Shown piece by piece: positions 21,329 through 34,005 of a DNA stretch of 64,000 nucleotides. The position numbers were made by a program, and so were the translations under genes. How positions within the stretch are numbered: position 1 is the stretch's first letter; each line of letters begins with the position of its first letter. This DNA is from Procambarus clarkii. Its lineage: Eukaryota > Arthropoda > Malacostraca > Decapoda > Cambaridae. The stretch spans positions 12,473,748 to 12,537,747 of the forward strand of contig NC_091208.1 in the NCBI RefSeq assembly GCF_040958095.1, in the 5' to 3' direction. Under the pieces are notes generated by a model. It was given only the letters and a program-made list of their open reading frames with translations. It was not told the DNA's origin and ran no database searches.

Positions 21329-23451
21329 AAAAGTATCAACACAAGAGAGAACACGAAACAATGGGTATAAATTTGATAAGTTTAAATTTAGGAAAGACTT
21401 GGGTAAATACTGGTTCAGTAACAGGGTTGTTGATTTGTGGAACCAATTGCCACGTAACATTGTGGAGGTGGTGTCCCTCAATTGTTTCAAGCGCGGGTTG
21501 GACAAGTATATGAGTGGGATTGGGTGGTTATAAATAGGAGCTGCCTCGTATGGGCCAATAGGCCTTCTGCAGTTGCCTTTGTTCTTATATATCAATAGAC
21601 TCCCAGAACCTCAGAGAATCAGTTGGGAGAGCTGATATGACTCTTAAAGCAGGCAAACGAAATAAATAGGAGAGGGCACCGTAACAACATGTCCAACCGG
21701 TGCTTGAAACAATCGTGGGACCCCACCTCCACCACATTACGCTGTAATTGGTTCCACAAATCAACAACCAGTATTTACCCAAGTCATTCCTAAATCTAAA
21801 TTTATCCAATTTATTCCCATTGTTTTGTGTTCGGTCTTGAGTTGATACTTTTAATACCATATTGAATGTTGAAGGAACCAACGCGGGAAAATAATATTTT
21901 AGATTTAGTGTTAACTAACAGGGAAACACAAATTAATGACATCGGAATAGGGAGTGAGCTAGGGAACAGTGATCACAAAGTAATCAGATTTAGCATAGAA
22001 TGGAATAGACCTGTAGGAGAAAATTCTGTTAAAGTGCCAGATTTTCGAAAAGCTGATTTTAATAGCCTAAAAATTTTTTTTGGGTCAAATAGATTGGAAA
22101 GTCTTGGGTATTGGGTGTGGGCCGGTCTTGGAGCGAGACATGAACCTAGCGAAAGGTGACGTAAAAGGGGATTTCGATGTGGATTTAATATATGTTATTT
22201 AAGAATATTCTAAACAAAGCACAGGAACGTAGTATACCATACAAATTGAATAGACCGAATACTATTGACCCAAGGTGGATAACAAAGAATTTAAAGAACC
22301 TTATAGGTAAAAAGAGAGCTTGGTACAAAAGGATTAGGAATGGGGAAGTCAGTTTAGAACAGGAATTCATACAACTGGTTAGAAATGTTAAAAAAGAGAT
22401 TAGGAAAGCAAAAAGAAACTATGAAGTTCGAATAGAAGAGCAAGCAAAGTCAAATCCTAAAGGGTTTTTTCAGTTATATCGAACTAAGACTAGGGAAAGG
22501 ATAGGTCCATTAAAATCTGAGACAAGTCAAATAACAGATAGTGATGAAGAGATGAGTAGTATTTTTAATAAATATTATGTATCTGTATTTACTAAAGAGG
22601 AACTTAACAATATGCCTTCAGCCGAACAAGTCTATGTGGGTGGTGACGAGGACAGATTGACGAGTTTAGCAGTTACCAGGGAGGATAACATAAGAACAGA
22701 GGCAAATGCAGAAGGCCTGTTGGCCCATACGAGGCAGCTCCTATTTATAACCACCCAATCCCACTCATATGCATGTCCAACCCATGCTTGAAACAATCGA
22801 GGGACCCCACCTCCACAATGTTACGCGGCAATTGGTTCCACAAATCAACAACCCTGTTACTGAACCAGTATTTACCCAAATCTTTCCTAAATCTATACTT
22901 ATCCAATTTATACCCATTGTTTCGTGTTCTGTCTTGTGTTGATACTTTTAATACCCCCTTTGTTATGTCCATTCACCCACTTGTAAACCTCTATCATGTC
23001 ACCCCTAACTCTTCGCTTTTCCAGTGAATGCAACTTAAGCTTTGTTAATCTTTCTTCATATGAAAGATTTCTAATTTGGGGAATTAACTTAGTCATCCTA
23101 TGCTGGACACGTTCAAGTGAATTTATATCCATTCTATAATATGGCGACCAAATCTGAACTGCATAATCTGAATGGGGCCTAACTAGAGCAAGATATAGCG
23201 TGAGAACAACACCAGGTGTCTTGTTACTAACGCTGCGATTAATAAATCCAAGTGTCCGATTTGCCTTATTACGAACATTTATGCATTGATCCTTTTGTTT
23301 TAAATTCTTACTAATCATAACTCCCAGATCCCTTTCGCAATTCGACTTCGCAATCTCAACACCATCTCTTCGACTTCGCAATCTCAACACCATCTCAAAG
23401 GATGGTCACCATCTCAACTTAGGATGTTCTTAAACAAATAGTAAAACTCAA
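21329..23451. mobile_element. CR1 mosaic: nested and inverted fragments (copy 2)
   Basis: Same order as 10896-12962: 3' end (+), 3' end (-), endonuclease/linker (+, 21866-22686, with a 199-codon linker frame at 22192-22791), nested minus CR1 3' half (22687-23420), then plus RT stub. The 24-bp duplicated CTTCGACTTCGCAATCTCAA unit is shared with copy 1. Confidence 0.78.
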
Positions 23452-26107
23452 ACTTTTTTTTTTGGAAAAATAAACAACCTTCAACAGTTGTGTAGTTGTA
23501 CACCAGACGTCACGTCCTTCACTCACCAGACCACTCCACAAGTGATCATTTGAAATTTCATCATGGAATTCCAATTGACTTATAATCGATCCAGCAATGC
23601 TGCTCAGAGTAGGAAAAGACCATTGATAATGGATACCAGTTCCGAAAGTGACGGCGAGTGGCATCACGTGAATAAGGCTAACAGGACAAGCCACTCCATG
23701 ACGACCCATCGCCCATTAATCTCTCCAGCTCTCCCAGCGCCTCAGACTAGATCTACGTTTCCGGTCTTCAAAGTGCAGCACACGGAAGGTAAGTCTTCCT
23801 ACGCTACTGTAGTGGACCTGGAAAAAGAGTACCCCCAGCTCCAGGTCAGGGCAAAACCTAATCTCAAAGGAGAATACATTCTGAGGCCAAAAGACGAGTC
23901 GGCCGCTACGATTCTAAAAAATTACGCAAAATGTGAGGAACTGAAACCAGAGGATAAAATAAGTAAAGTCATTGTCCTCCACTATCCCTTGCATATGGCC
24001 CTTGGCCATCTCGAAAAGCTGAACTATGTGGTGTCAGCAGAGAGATGCCAAGTACGAACAAAACAAGAAACTCGACAAGTCCTTCTCACAGTAAGAGGAC
24101 GGATCCCGGAAAAACTTGACCTTGGAATCTGGGGGGGTGTTCCAACACAGGCCTTACACCCCAGAACCACTAAGATGCTTTAGATGTCAGAGATTTGGGC
24201 ATCACAAAGATGGCTGCCAACGCCCAGTGAGGTGCGGAGTCTGCAGCCAGCCCCATGATACAAAAACATGTATCGATAAATTCAAGGCAAACCACCCTGT
24301 TCAGGCAAAATGCCCAAATTGTTCCAAGGCACATCATGTCTGGAACTTGAAATGCCCTGAAAGGCTCAAAAGGCTTCAAACGAACCCCACCACGCCTACA
24401 GCGGAGCCGAAGCCCCCACCAAAACTGATACCAGCTCCCATGCCCACTAAAACCGCGTGGGGTCTACCCATTCAGGAAGAGGGGGCACACGGCCCTTCAC
24501 CATCGGCCATGGTGAAGGGTGAGAAGACAGTACAGGACAAAAAGAAAGATGGAGGACACAAGACTCATGTTCAAAGCAGTCGGCCTCCCATTTCATCCAG
24601 CAAGCACACTGGGGCCAATAGGAGTAGCAATTCCAGTGCCAAAGTTACCACCGAGAAGGGTCTAAAAGCCACTAGGCCCTCAACCTGCACAACATTAAAT
24701 AGTGCTCCCACTGAACTGAACGCTCTCTGGCTAATGCTCAAAACTTTGGTCACTGAGTTAATCGAAAGTCTGCTGTCTTCACATGGAATCAAGCAAACCA
24801 CAGAGACTCGGAAGAAAATTGAGCACAAGCTCAAAAAATTCGAAGATGTAATATCCACACCGTCAAGACAGCAGGGCAAGAGGCACCCCCATAAAAAGCA
24901 GATAGAGTCCAGGTCGTCGGAAAGCGACATTGATGAGGCAATTTCAGGACCACTAAGAACCTATACCCCAATTGCAACTTCCATGGCGTGTTCATCAGAC
25001 TCCATGGATACCACGGAATTATCAGCACATTCCAAGAACCTAGAATTCTAAAGATCCTGCAATGGAATGCGCAAGGACTGCGCACTAAATTGCAACACTT
25101 GCAATGCATAGCAGCAACCAAAGGCATAGACATCCTGATACTACAGGAGAGCTTGCTTCGAGCCGGATTAGAACCTAAAATCTCAGGCTATCGAGGCTTC
25201 TTCCTTCCATGGATCAATGAGCAATCCAGGGGATGTGCAATCTATGTAAAATGTGACCTGATCTCCAAATCCATAACCAGCCCACCCAATTGTGGAGCAG
25301 GGACAGAGGTAATGGGAGTCACCATTGAGCTAAGACACGACAAACTTGAAGTGTTCAATGTGTACAGGTCTCCACAAGCCGAAATGGATCTCTCTGTGTT
25401 ATTTGGACACGCGACAACAACAAACACAATCATTTGTGGAGATTTTAATGCCCATCATCGATTGGCACTGGGCTCGAACAAAACAAATGAAGCCGGCATA
25501 CACATTACACATCTACTGGACCAGCTTCCAGAAATACAAATCCTAAACAAGAATGAACCTACCCACATCCAAGAAGGCACATTAGACCTAACCTTCGTTT
25601 CAACCTCCCTAAGAGATGCAGCAACATGGTCAGTTGAGCCCACACTCACAAGCGACCACTATGGGGTCCAAATTGATCTTCAGTTAGACCTACCCACCCC
25701 ACCTCCGCCTCCATCTGAAGCCTGGAACTTTGCTTTAGCAAACTGGGACCGATTTCAAAACCTCATTTCAGAGTGGCAAAGAAACTATGATCTTCCCGAA
25801 GACATTAATCAGGCAGAACAAGAATTTGTCAAAGCGATTCAAAGTGCAGCCAACCACTCAATCCCACTGAAAAAACAGTCCACCGGACACCATAAAGATC
25901 ATTGGTACTATTGCGAACGTGTCAAAGAACTCAACCATAGACTCAATAGAACAAGAAAGCTATACAAAAAGCAGCCAAGTGACCGCAACAGGATCTTACT
26001 TTGTGAGGTCAAGGATCATGTACATCGAGAGACCAGACAAATAAAAGAACAAAAGTGGCTAGAATGGTGTTCACACCTGAATGAACACACCTCTCAAGCA
26101 GTTGCCG
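23452..26107 (+). mobile_element. I/Jockey-like LINE, 5' part only (copy 2)
   Basis: Counterpart of 12963-15625 with few differences, including a 9-bp deletion in the ORF1 N-terminus (TTTTCCAGC missing near 23727). Confidence 0.82.
23563..25051 (+). pseudogene. LINE ORF1, frameshifted copy
   Basis: Same protein as 13074-14570, but one extra G in the G-run near 24131 shifts the frame. It reads as two overlapping frames, 23563-24183 and 24116-25051; the second keeps all three zinc knuckles. No other stop seen. Confidence 0.85.
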
Positions 26108-26979
26108 GGCTGGTAGCCAATAGAAAATATATGGATCTCTATCATATTATGCCAGATTTAAAATATATAAATTCATTTAGATATCTCAAAGATTTTTTAT
26201 GGAGCCTTGATTTAAATGGCCACCTTGCTGCTATTGCTGTTGCAGCCGTAGACCAGTTAAGGAGAATTAATATAGGACCAGAATTAAAATTTCTCTACAA
26301 TATACTGCAGGTCTTAAATCAGATGGCATTGCATTCCCTTGATATACACGAACATTATCGTTTAGATATGTCCGAGAACGCTTTAAAGATTTATGATATT
26401 GTTCTGACGGAGTTATGGACCACCAGGGAGGCATATGGAGCTCATGGTCTGGCTAAAGTCGCTGCTGATACTTTACTTACAATTACGTCTTCTATTCTTA
26501 CAATTGGCTCGACGTTACCAGATAAGTATGGAAGCAGATTCACGAGGCTTATGTTCTTCCTAAATGGATTTTACAAAATGATATCAGGAGACGAAGCCAT
26601 ATCACCTTGTAGATCAATTTATCAGGTTCTGCGACTTGACCACTCAGAGTATCTGTCTTACCTTGTCAAAAAGGCAGAATATTCCGGTATTTTCTTTCAT
26701 CATTCCTTAGTACCTAGATGTCCAAGAAGTGAGAAATCATCAGATTAGGTCCCGGAAGAGTTCAGAGACAGCGTTACGCAGACGTTGATGGAGGCGCCGG
26801 TACTGCTGCACTCGTCCAAGATGGTGATAGACGAGTCGTCGTTGCTTCGTCTGCTGCTGGTCCGAGAGGTCCCCTCGGACCCCTTCACAAGGCGCCCGTT
26901 GGATGATGGCTCTTATAGTCGCCTTCCCGAACTACAGGCAGACATTCGTGCATGGAAGAAAAGTTATGGAATAATTTAA
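24988..26979 (+). pseudogene. Endonuclease/U-box chimera, interrupted copy
   Basis: Counterpart of 14507-16498. A GAG-to-TAG change at about 26746 ends the frame at 586 codons, just before the U-box; the U-box itself continues in frame to 26979. Elsewhere the two copies differ by only scattered substitutions. Confidence 0.82.
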
Positions 26980-27071
26980 TTGATGGAAAACTCAATAATG
27001 TCTGAAAACCTTCAAGACGTTTTTGAACGCTGCTACCTACTTTTGCCGCGTCATTACCATGATTTACAACC

Positions 27072-27293
27072 ATGGTAATGAAGTATACTGAATATGCAAA
27101 GATTTTTTGTCAGTTAAATTTCAAGTTTTGTAATTTTCTTTTAATCAATAAAATTTATGAGAGCGACGAATTATTAGCAGCCTATTCTCACCTTTTTTAT
27201 CACAAAATTTTTGTCGATTTGTCATTAAAATATCTTCGAGAATCAATCATTAGACATCCTTATCATTCTGTTGCTGAAAAGTTATTATACTAG
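27072..27293 (+). CDS. Unrecognised 73-aa ORF, array copy 3
   Basis: Third copy of the frame at 4989 and 16591, with substitutions such as FHKIFVD and YHSVAEKLLY but no stops. Survival in all three copies fits either function or simply the youth of the array. Confidence 0.38.
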   Translation: MVMKYTEYAKIFCQLNFKFCNFLLINKIYESDELLAAYSHLFYHKIFVDLSLKYLRESIIRHPYHSVAEKLLY

Positions 27294-28089
27294 AGATACC
27301 TATAGTGAGCATATTTTTGCCAGGATGGAGGTTCCTGTGAGATCAGTGTACATTCCTGTGGGATTAATCATGTAACATGTAACTATTAAACTCAATCCTC
27401 CTAAATTTAGTATTAAGCCACAACCTTCAAAATCAACTTTTACTATTGGGTAAATCATATACTAAACTTTGCCAACATGATTAACCTCAATTTGCTAGCT
27501 TCAGTCACTGCATGAACTTTTGGATTTCTAATTCCATTAGAAATTCTAATACTAAATCAACCTGAATTACTGTAACAACTGCCTCGGCACAAACATACAT
27601 CTCCACCATACTTGGTGGGAGTGTCGGTAGTTGGAGTAGCAATAGAGGTAGTGTGGGTGATGGTGGTGGGAGTGTCGGTAGTGACAGTAAGGTAATCAAC
27701 ATGTAACATGAATTTTGTATCGGTCTTTACATTGAATAAACACACAAATCTTTCTTATATTTCGGATTAAAAAAAACTAACTTCTCTATTACTTATTACT
27801 AACTAAAAATGCATGTCACTGAACATGTATCCTGCTTAATCAGTCTCTCTGTCCATCTCTTTGAAGTTACAAAGTTTTTTTTAAACTAGAACTATATACA
27901 GGCACAGCGTGATCTGTCTACCTATTTTAAACCGAAGTTGAAACGATTGTTTCAACCACATGACAGTGGATGCAGCGTTCGCGTTCCGTATTTAGAGCTG
28001 AGTTCTGTTAGTTTGGTGAGTCACAGACTTAATCTGGGCATTGTTACAGCAATTTCTCTGCATATAAGAAAATAAGATTAGTTAATGAT
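27294..28089. other. Array spacer, copy 3
   Basis: Counterpart of 5211-6056 and 16813-17621, with the GT-rich minisatellite at about 27605-27690. No gene seen. Confidence 0.5.
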
Positions 28090-28950
28090 TTGGTGAGTTT
28101 GGTTGGAGCTCTGAGAGCAGAGATGGATTCCCTGTGGGAGAAGGTACGACGGCTGAGACTTCGAGAGGAATCGAGGGAGAAGACCAGAGTAGTGAAAGAC
28201 AGGGGTCTTAAGAAGACCTTGACAAGGCCGCCTAAAGACGCCCTAAGGACGGCAAATTCATTTGCCGTGTTGGAGGACGAGTGCTGTAGTGCGCCTGCAG
28301 CGAGGAACGGCGGAACGCGGGCCTCTCAGGCTGCTCAGAAAGTTAGGCGGTACCGAAGCGAATTTTGGTTGATCTACATAGGGTTTTGAAATGGTCAAAG
28401 GATTGGCAAATGCAGTTTAATGCTGATAAATGTAAAGTTCTGAGGCTAGGTAATAATAGAGTTACAAGATACGAGCTAGATGGTGTTGAGATTGCGAAGT
28501 CGGATTGCGAAAGGGATCTGGGAGTTATGATTAGTAAGAATTTAAAAAAAGGATCAATGCATAAATGTTCGTAATAAGGCAAATCGGACACTTGGAGTTA
28601 TTAATCGCAGCGTTAGTAACAAGACACCTGGTGTTGTTCTCAAGCTATATCTTGCACTAGTTAGGCCCCATTTAGATTATGCAGTTCAGTTTTGGTCGCC
28701 ATATAATAGAATGGATATAAATTCACTTGAACGTGTCCAGCGTAGGATGACTAAGTTAATTCCCCAAATTAGAAATCTTTCATATGAAGAAAGATTAACA
28801 AAGCTTAAGTTACATTCACTGGAAAGGCGAAGAGTTAGGGGTGACATAATAGAGGTTTAAAAGTGGGTGAATGGACATAACAAAGGGGGATATTAATAGG
28901 GTATTAAAAGTATCAACACAAGACAGAACCGGAAACAATGGGTATAAATT
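28090..28950 (+). mobile_element. Internally deleted CR1 (copy 3)
   Basis: ORF1 N-terminus (28090-28340) joined to RT C-terminus. The join is out of frame here, and the RT part also carries an indel in the A-run near 28545. Confidence 0.78.
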
Positions 28951-30910
28951 GGATACTACTACTCATCTCTTTGTCATTGTCCGTTATTTGACCTGTCTCA
29001 AATTTTAATGGACCTATCCTTTCCCTAGTCTTAGTTCGATATAACTGAAAAAAACCTTTAGGATTTGTCTTTGCTTGCCCTGCTATGCGAACTTCGTAGT
29101 TTCTTTTTGCTTTCTTTATCTCTTTTTTAACATTTCTAACCAGTTGTACGAATTCCTGTTCTAAAGTGGCCTCCCCATTTTTAATCCTTTTATACCAAGC
29201 TCTCTTTTTACCTATAAGGTTTTTCAAATTCTTTGTTATCCACTTTGGGTCATTAGTATTCGATCTATTCAATTTGTATTGTATACTACGTTCCTGTGCT
29301 TTGTTTAGAATATTCTTAAATAAGTTATATATTGAATCCACATCGAAATCCCCATTTAAGTCACCTATTGCTGGGTTCATGTGTCGCTCCAAGACCGGCC
29401 CACACTCCATACCAAAGACTTTCTAATCAATTTGACTCAAAAAAATTCTTAGGCTATTAAAATCAGCTTTAAGAAAATCTGGCACTTTAACAGAATTTTC
29501 TCCTACAGGTCTATTCCATTCTATGCTAAATCTGATTTCTTTGTGATCACTGTTCCCTAGCTCACTCCCTTTTTCGATGTCATTAATTTGTGACATATTA
29601 GTGTCAGTTAACACTAACAAGGTTAGTGTTTACTAACCTTGTTAGTGTTAACTAACAAGGTTAGTGTTAACTAACAAGGTTAGTGTTAACTAACAAGGTT
29701 AGTGTTAACTAACAAGGTTAGTGTTAACTAACAAGGTTAGTGTTAACTAACAAGGTTAGTGTTAACTAACCTTGTTAGTTAACACTAACAAGTTAGTGTT
29801 AACTAACCTTGTTAGTTAACACTAACAAGTTAGTGTTAAAATCTAGATGCTCTAGATGCTCAAGATATTTCATCCCATAGATGCTTTGCTTCCATTCTGT
29901 CTAAATTTGGTGGCCTATATATAACTCCTATTATAATATTATTAGCTTTTTCGTTTAATTCTATCCAAATAGTTTCTGTGTGTGGCTCAGTTTTGATTCC
30001 CTCTTTGAGACAACATTTCAAATTGTCCCTAATATATATGGCTACTCCACCTCCTCGTCTAATATATCTATCTGTGTGAAATAGTTTAAATCCGTTTATT
30101 TGATATTCAGCTAATAGTTCTCTATTTTCTATATTCATCCACGTTTCGGTAAGTGCAATAATATCTATTTTTTCTGTGCATTTGCACAGAAAATCTGCAT
30201 TTCTGTGCAGACAAGAGCATTTAATTCGTTAATTTTATTTCTTAGACTTCTACTGTTAGTGTAATATACCCTAAGTGAATTGTTATTTTGAGGCCCTTCT
30301 CTTTCCCTGATCATTTAGCCAATTCCTTTCTCCCACAAACACATACTTTTATTACCTCCTTCCTCCAAATCAATTCCCATACCTCTATCTACTAACAGTT
30401 TAAACCCAAACAAACACCTCTAACCACTTCCTCCAACGAGTTCGCAACAGCAACAACCCCAGCCCTCGATAGATGCACCCCATCACGAGCATACATTTCA
30501 TTTCTTCCAAAGAAGTGTTCCCAGTTGTCTATGAAAGATATTGCATTTGATTTGCAATATCTTTCCAGCTGGCAATTGACACCAATTGCCCTCGACATCC
30601 ATTCATTTCCCACTCCCTTTCTTGGAAGAATGCCACATATGATCGGGATTCCTCCCTTGCTCCTAACTAATTCAATGTCCTGAATCTCTGTATTAGTTCC
30701 TCACTCCTAACTCGCCCAACATCATTACCCCCTGCACTAATACAAATAATGGGTTTGTTTCCATTTCCCATCATAATATCATTCATGTTTCCAACAGTAT
30801 CACCAATTCCAGCTTCCGGATAGCAAACCCTTAATCTGTTCCCCCTATCTCTGGCACAAAACGTTCTGTCTAAATACCTCACCTGGGAATCTCCCACAAC
30901 CAAAATTAAA
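28951..30910 (-). mobile_element. Inverted CR1 endonuclease and ORF1 esterase (copy 3, no later insertion)
   Basis: Linker (28913-29410), SDH region, greatly expanded GTTAAC minisatellite, endonuclease, and esterase with YARDGVHLSRAG (30392-30613) and AGGNDVGRVRSEEL (30667-30910). This copy keeps the canonical GGND that reads GGNN in copy 1. No young CR1 insertion is present, so it shows the ancestral layout. Confidence 0.82.
29603..29838. repeat. Expanded GTTAAC palindromic minisatellite (copy 3)
   Basis: About 235 bp of a 19-bp unit (TGTTAACTAACAAGGTTAG) in long direct runs flanked by inverted units. The expansion has replaced part of the endonuclease core present in copies 1 and 2. Confidence 0.88.
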
Positions 30911-32231
30911 AGTATCAACACAAGAGAGAACACGAAACAATGGGTATAAATTGGATAAGTTTAAATTTAGGAAAGACTTGGGTAAATACTGGTTCAGTAA
31001 CAGGGTTGTTGATTTGTGGAACCAATTGCCACGTAACATTGTGGAGGTGGTGTCCCTCGATTGTTTCAAGCGCGGGTTGGACAAGTATATGAGTGGGATT
31101 GGGTGGTTATAAATAGGAGCTGCCTCGTATGGGCCAATAGGCCTTCTGCAGTTGCCTTTGTTCTTATATATCAATAGACTCCCTGAACCTCAGAGAATCA
31201 GTAGGGAGAGCTGATATGACTCTTAAAGCAGGCAAACGAAATAAATAGGAGAGGGCACCGTAACAACATGTCCAACCGGTGCTTGAAACAATCGTGGGAC
31301 CCCACCTCTACCACGTTACGCTGTAATTGGTACCAAAAATCAACAACCAGTATTTACCCAAGTCATTCCTAAATCTAAATTTATCCAATTTATTCCCATT
31401 GTTTTGTGTTCGGTCTTGAGTTGATACTTTTAATACCATATTGAATGTTGAAGGAACCAACGCGGGAAAATAATATTTTAGATTTAGTGTTAACTAACAG
31501 GGAAACACAAATTAATGACATCGGAATAGGGAGTGAGCTAGGGAACAGTGATCACAAAGTAATCAGATTTAGCATAGAATGGAATAGACCTGTAGGAGAA
31601 AATTCTGTTAAAGTGCCAGATTTTCGAAAAGCTGATTTTAATAGCCTAAAAATTTTTTTTGGGTCAAATAGATTGGAAAGTCTTGGGTATTGGGTGTGGG
31701 CCGGTCTTGGAGCGAGACATGAACCTAGCGAAAGGTGACGTAAAAGGGGATTTCGATGTGGATTTAATATATGTTATTTAAGAATATTCTAAACAAAGCA
31801 CAGGAACGTAGTATACCATACAAATTGAATAGATCGAATACTATTGACCCAAAGTGGATAACAAAGAATTTAAAGAACCTTATAGGTAAAAAGAGAGCTT
31901 GGTACAAAAGGATTAGGAATGGGGAAGTCAGTTTAGAACAGGAATTCATACAACTGGTTAGAAATGTTAAAAAAGAGATTAGGAAAGCAAAAAGAAACTA
32001 TGAAGTTCGAATAGAAGAGCAAGCAAAGTCAAATCCTAAAGGGTTTTTTCAGTTATATCGAACTAAGACTAGGGAAAGGATAGGTCCATTAAAATCTGAG
32101 ACAAGTCAAATAACAGATAGTGATGAAGAGATGAGTAGTATTTTTAATAAATATTTTGTATCTGTATTTACTAAAGAGGAACTTAACAATATGCCTTCAG
32201 CCGAACAAGTCTATGTGGATGGTGACGAGGC
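30911..32231. mobile_element. CR1 mosaic ending the array (copy 3)
   Basis: 3' end (+), 3' end (-), endonuclease/linker (+, 31445-32231). The match to copies 1 and 2 stops after GATGGTGACGAGG at about 32231, where unique sequence begins. Confidence 0.78.
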
Positions 32232-33920
32232 CACCTGTCCTCTTAAAAAGAACGTCAACAGTTGCCGTTTGACTCTACGGCTGTTTTTGGACGTTATTTT
32301 GTCTTAAACTACGTCTATTTTCGCTTCCATGGACTATCTCTTGTTATACAATGAAATACCACACTCTTATTATTCTATAACTCACTGACTATGCTCTGAT
32401 ATATGTTCTTCAAGTAAAAATACATATTTTTTGCCTTAATTAGGCCCTAATCCAGAAAATTCCAGCCTATCGATCTTTATATTTAGGAAAACATCTAATA
32501 AATTTGGAAATGAATTTTTCGTTCGCCGACAGTTTCCTGTTACTATTTAGTCTTTTATGCTTTAATGTCGCTGGTCAGTGTGACTTTCCCAGGATTTATA
32601 TATGTTTTGTAGTAGCATTTAGTCACACTACAGTAATTTAACTAATGGGAAACCTTTATAGTCGTCGTAAATTAGTAATAATCATTTATCAAATAATAAA
32701 TTAGCAAACATGTACAACTTCTTATGTTACGACTTTTCGGGTAGGCCGTTCTGTTTGTTTACAACCCCAATGTTTCAAAAAACACAATACTTTTAATATA
32801 TAAGTGACTAAGTATGCTCTAATACATGGTCCTCAATGAAAATTATGTTTTTTTTTTGCTAATTTGTCCATAATGAATAAGATTCGTTACTGTTGATCTT
32901 TATATTAAGAAAAACATCTAAGAAATTTGGTATTGAATTTTCGTTCAAATAAAGTTTCCAGTTACTATTTCCTAGTTATCCGTAAATGTAGGTGGTCATT
33001 ATTTTACTGTTATGTATATAGAAATTTAGCATTATGCATTTATAATACAGAACAATTTGGTCGTTCCACTGCCTCATAATTATATAAAATTCATTGTGAC
33101 AAATACTTGATAATTAAAATCAGAGTTTTTTGACAACTATAAAAAATCCTGTTGAAAACATGCCGTTTTGAGTTGTCATACGCTTCTTAGTAAATAATAT
33201 TGTGTAATCTTTGGCACAATTTATCACTGTATTTACAAACTGTTTAGGTATTAATGTATTCATTTTTTTAATGTGTAATATGTTACTTAATCCTAAACTT
33301 CTTTTGCAACATTTATATCAGATATAAATAATTGTCGCAAAACGGCGTATGAAAAAATAAATTTCCCCAAATGAAATTAGTGTATCGGCGATCGAGCGGT
33401 CATATTTAAAAGTGTATACTCTTGTCACTGTTCTGACATTAGTTTTCGATGTACGTATTTCATTTTTGTACCAATGTGTTCGCAATTGAATGTTCTAGAA
33501 GAATATAAGTATAAAACGTCACATAAGGATGTGTTTGACCGGCAACATATATAAAAACTACGTCGATTATACTCGTCGTGTCAATAATACAATTGTTTTA
33601 CCACGCTGATTCAATGCCATACTGTTTTCTCAAATAAGCTCTTCGGCTATTAGAGAAAACGTAAATTTCATGGCAAACATTTGTAAACTATCCCCAAGTA
33701 GATCGGATCGAAATTGGAATTTATTCAAATATTTATTCTCGTGTTGCCCGCCAGTGTCACCCTTGAGTAACCAGAAACGGATATAAAAACTAGGCTAACT
33801 CATCCTAATCCTTGCACAAGCCCTCCAGAATTTCTTTATTGAAGATCAGCAAAAAATTATTGCGCAGCTCATATTATACAGTTTAAGAATGAGATTTCCT
33901 TGTTCTAAAGGAATGAAAAT
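32232..33920. other. AT-rich non-coding region with a diverged ~423-bp direct duplication
   Basis: 32388-32570 and 32811-32990 align by eye (ACTATGCTCTGATATATG vs AGTATGCTCTAATACATG; AAAACATCTAATAAATTTGG vs AAAACATCTAAGAAATTTGG), clearly diverged. No coding frame or known element recognised. Confidence 0.55.
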
Positions 33921-34005
33921 GACACTGCCTTAATCTCAGTCGATTAAGGCAGTGTCTGGGATGCTCCCGGTGCCCGTGCCTGGTGCTCGTGCACCAGGCA
34001 CGGGC
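33921..34005. repeat. Two adjacent perfect 15-bp hairpins
   Basis: Hairpin 1: GACACTGCCTTAATC (33921-33935), loop TCAGTC, exact complement (33942-33956). Hairpin 2: GCCCGTGCCTGGTGC (33972-33986), loop TCGT, exact complement (33991-34005). They are 15 nt apart in otherwise AT-rich DNA, and hairpin 2 is GC-rich. No flanking element recognised. Confidence 0.85.

Larger units (their letters stand above)
4782..32231. repeat. Tandem array of a composite LINE/U-box unit, about 2.6 copies
   Basis: The same order of blocks recurs: U-box tail, 73-codon ORF, GT-rich spacer, deleted CR1 (+), inverted CR1 endonuclease and ORF1 (-), CR1 mosaic, then I/Jockey LINE ORF1 and endonuclease-U-box ORF. Equivalent points are 4989, 16591 and 27072, giving spacings of 11,602 and 10,481 bp. 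The difference is mostly private insertions: about 2.06 kb in copy 1 (7862-9927) and about 0.88 kb in copy 2 (20289-21170). Copy 1 starts inside the U-box and copy 3 stops inside a CR1 piece at about 32231, so both edges are truncated. Copies look highly similar by eye. Confidence 0.9.
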
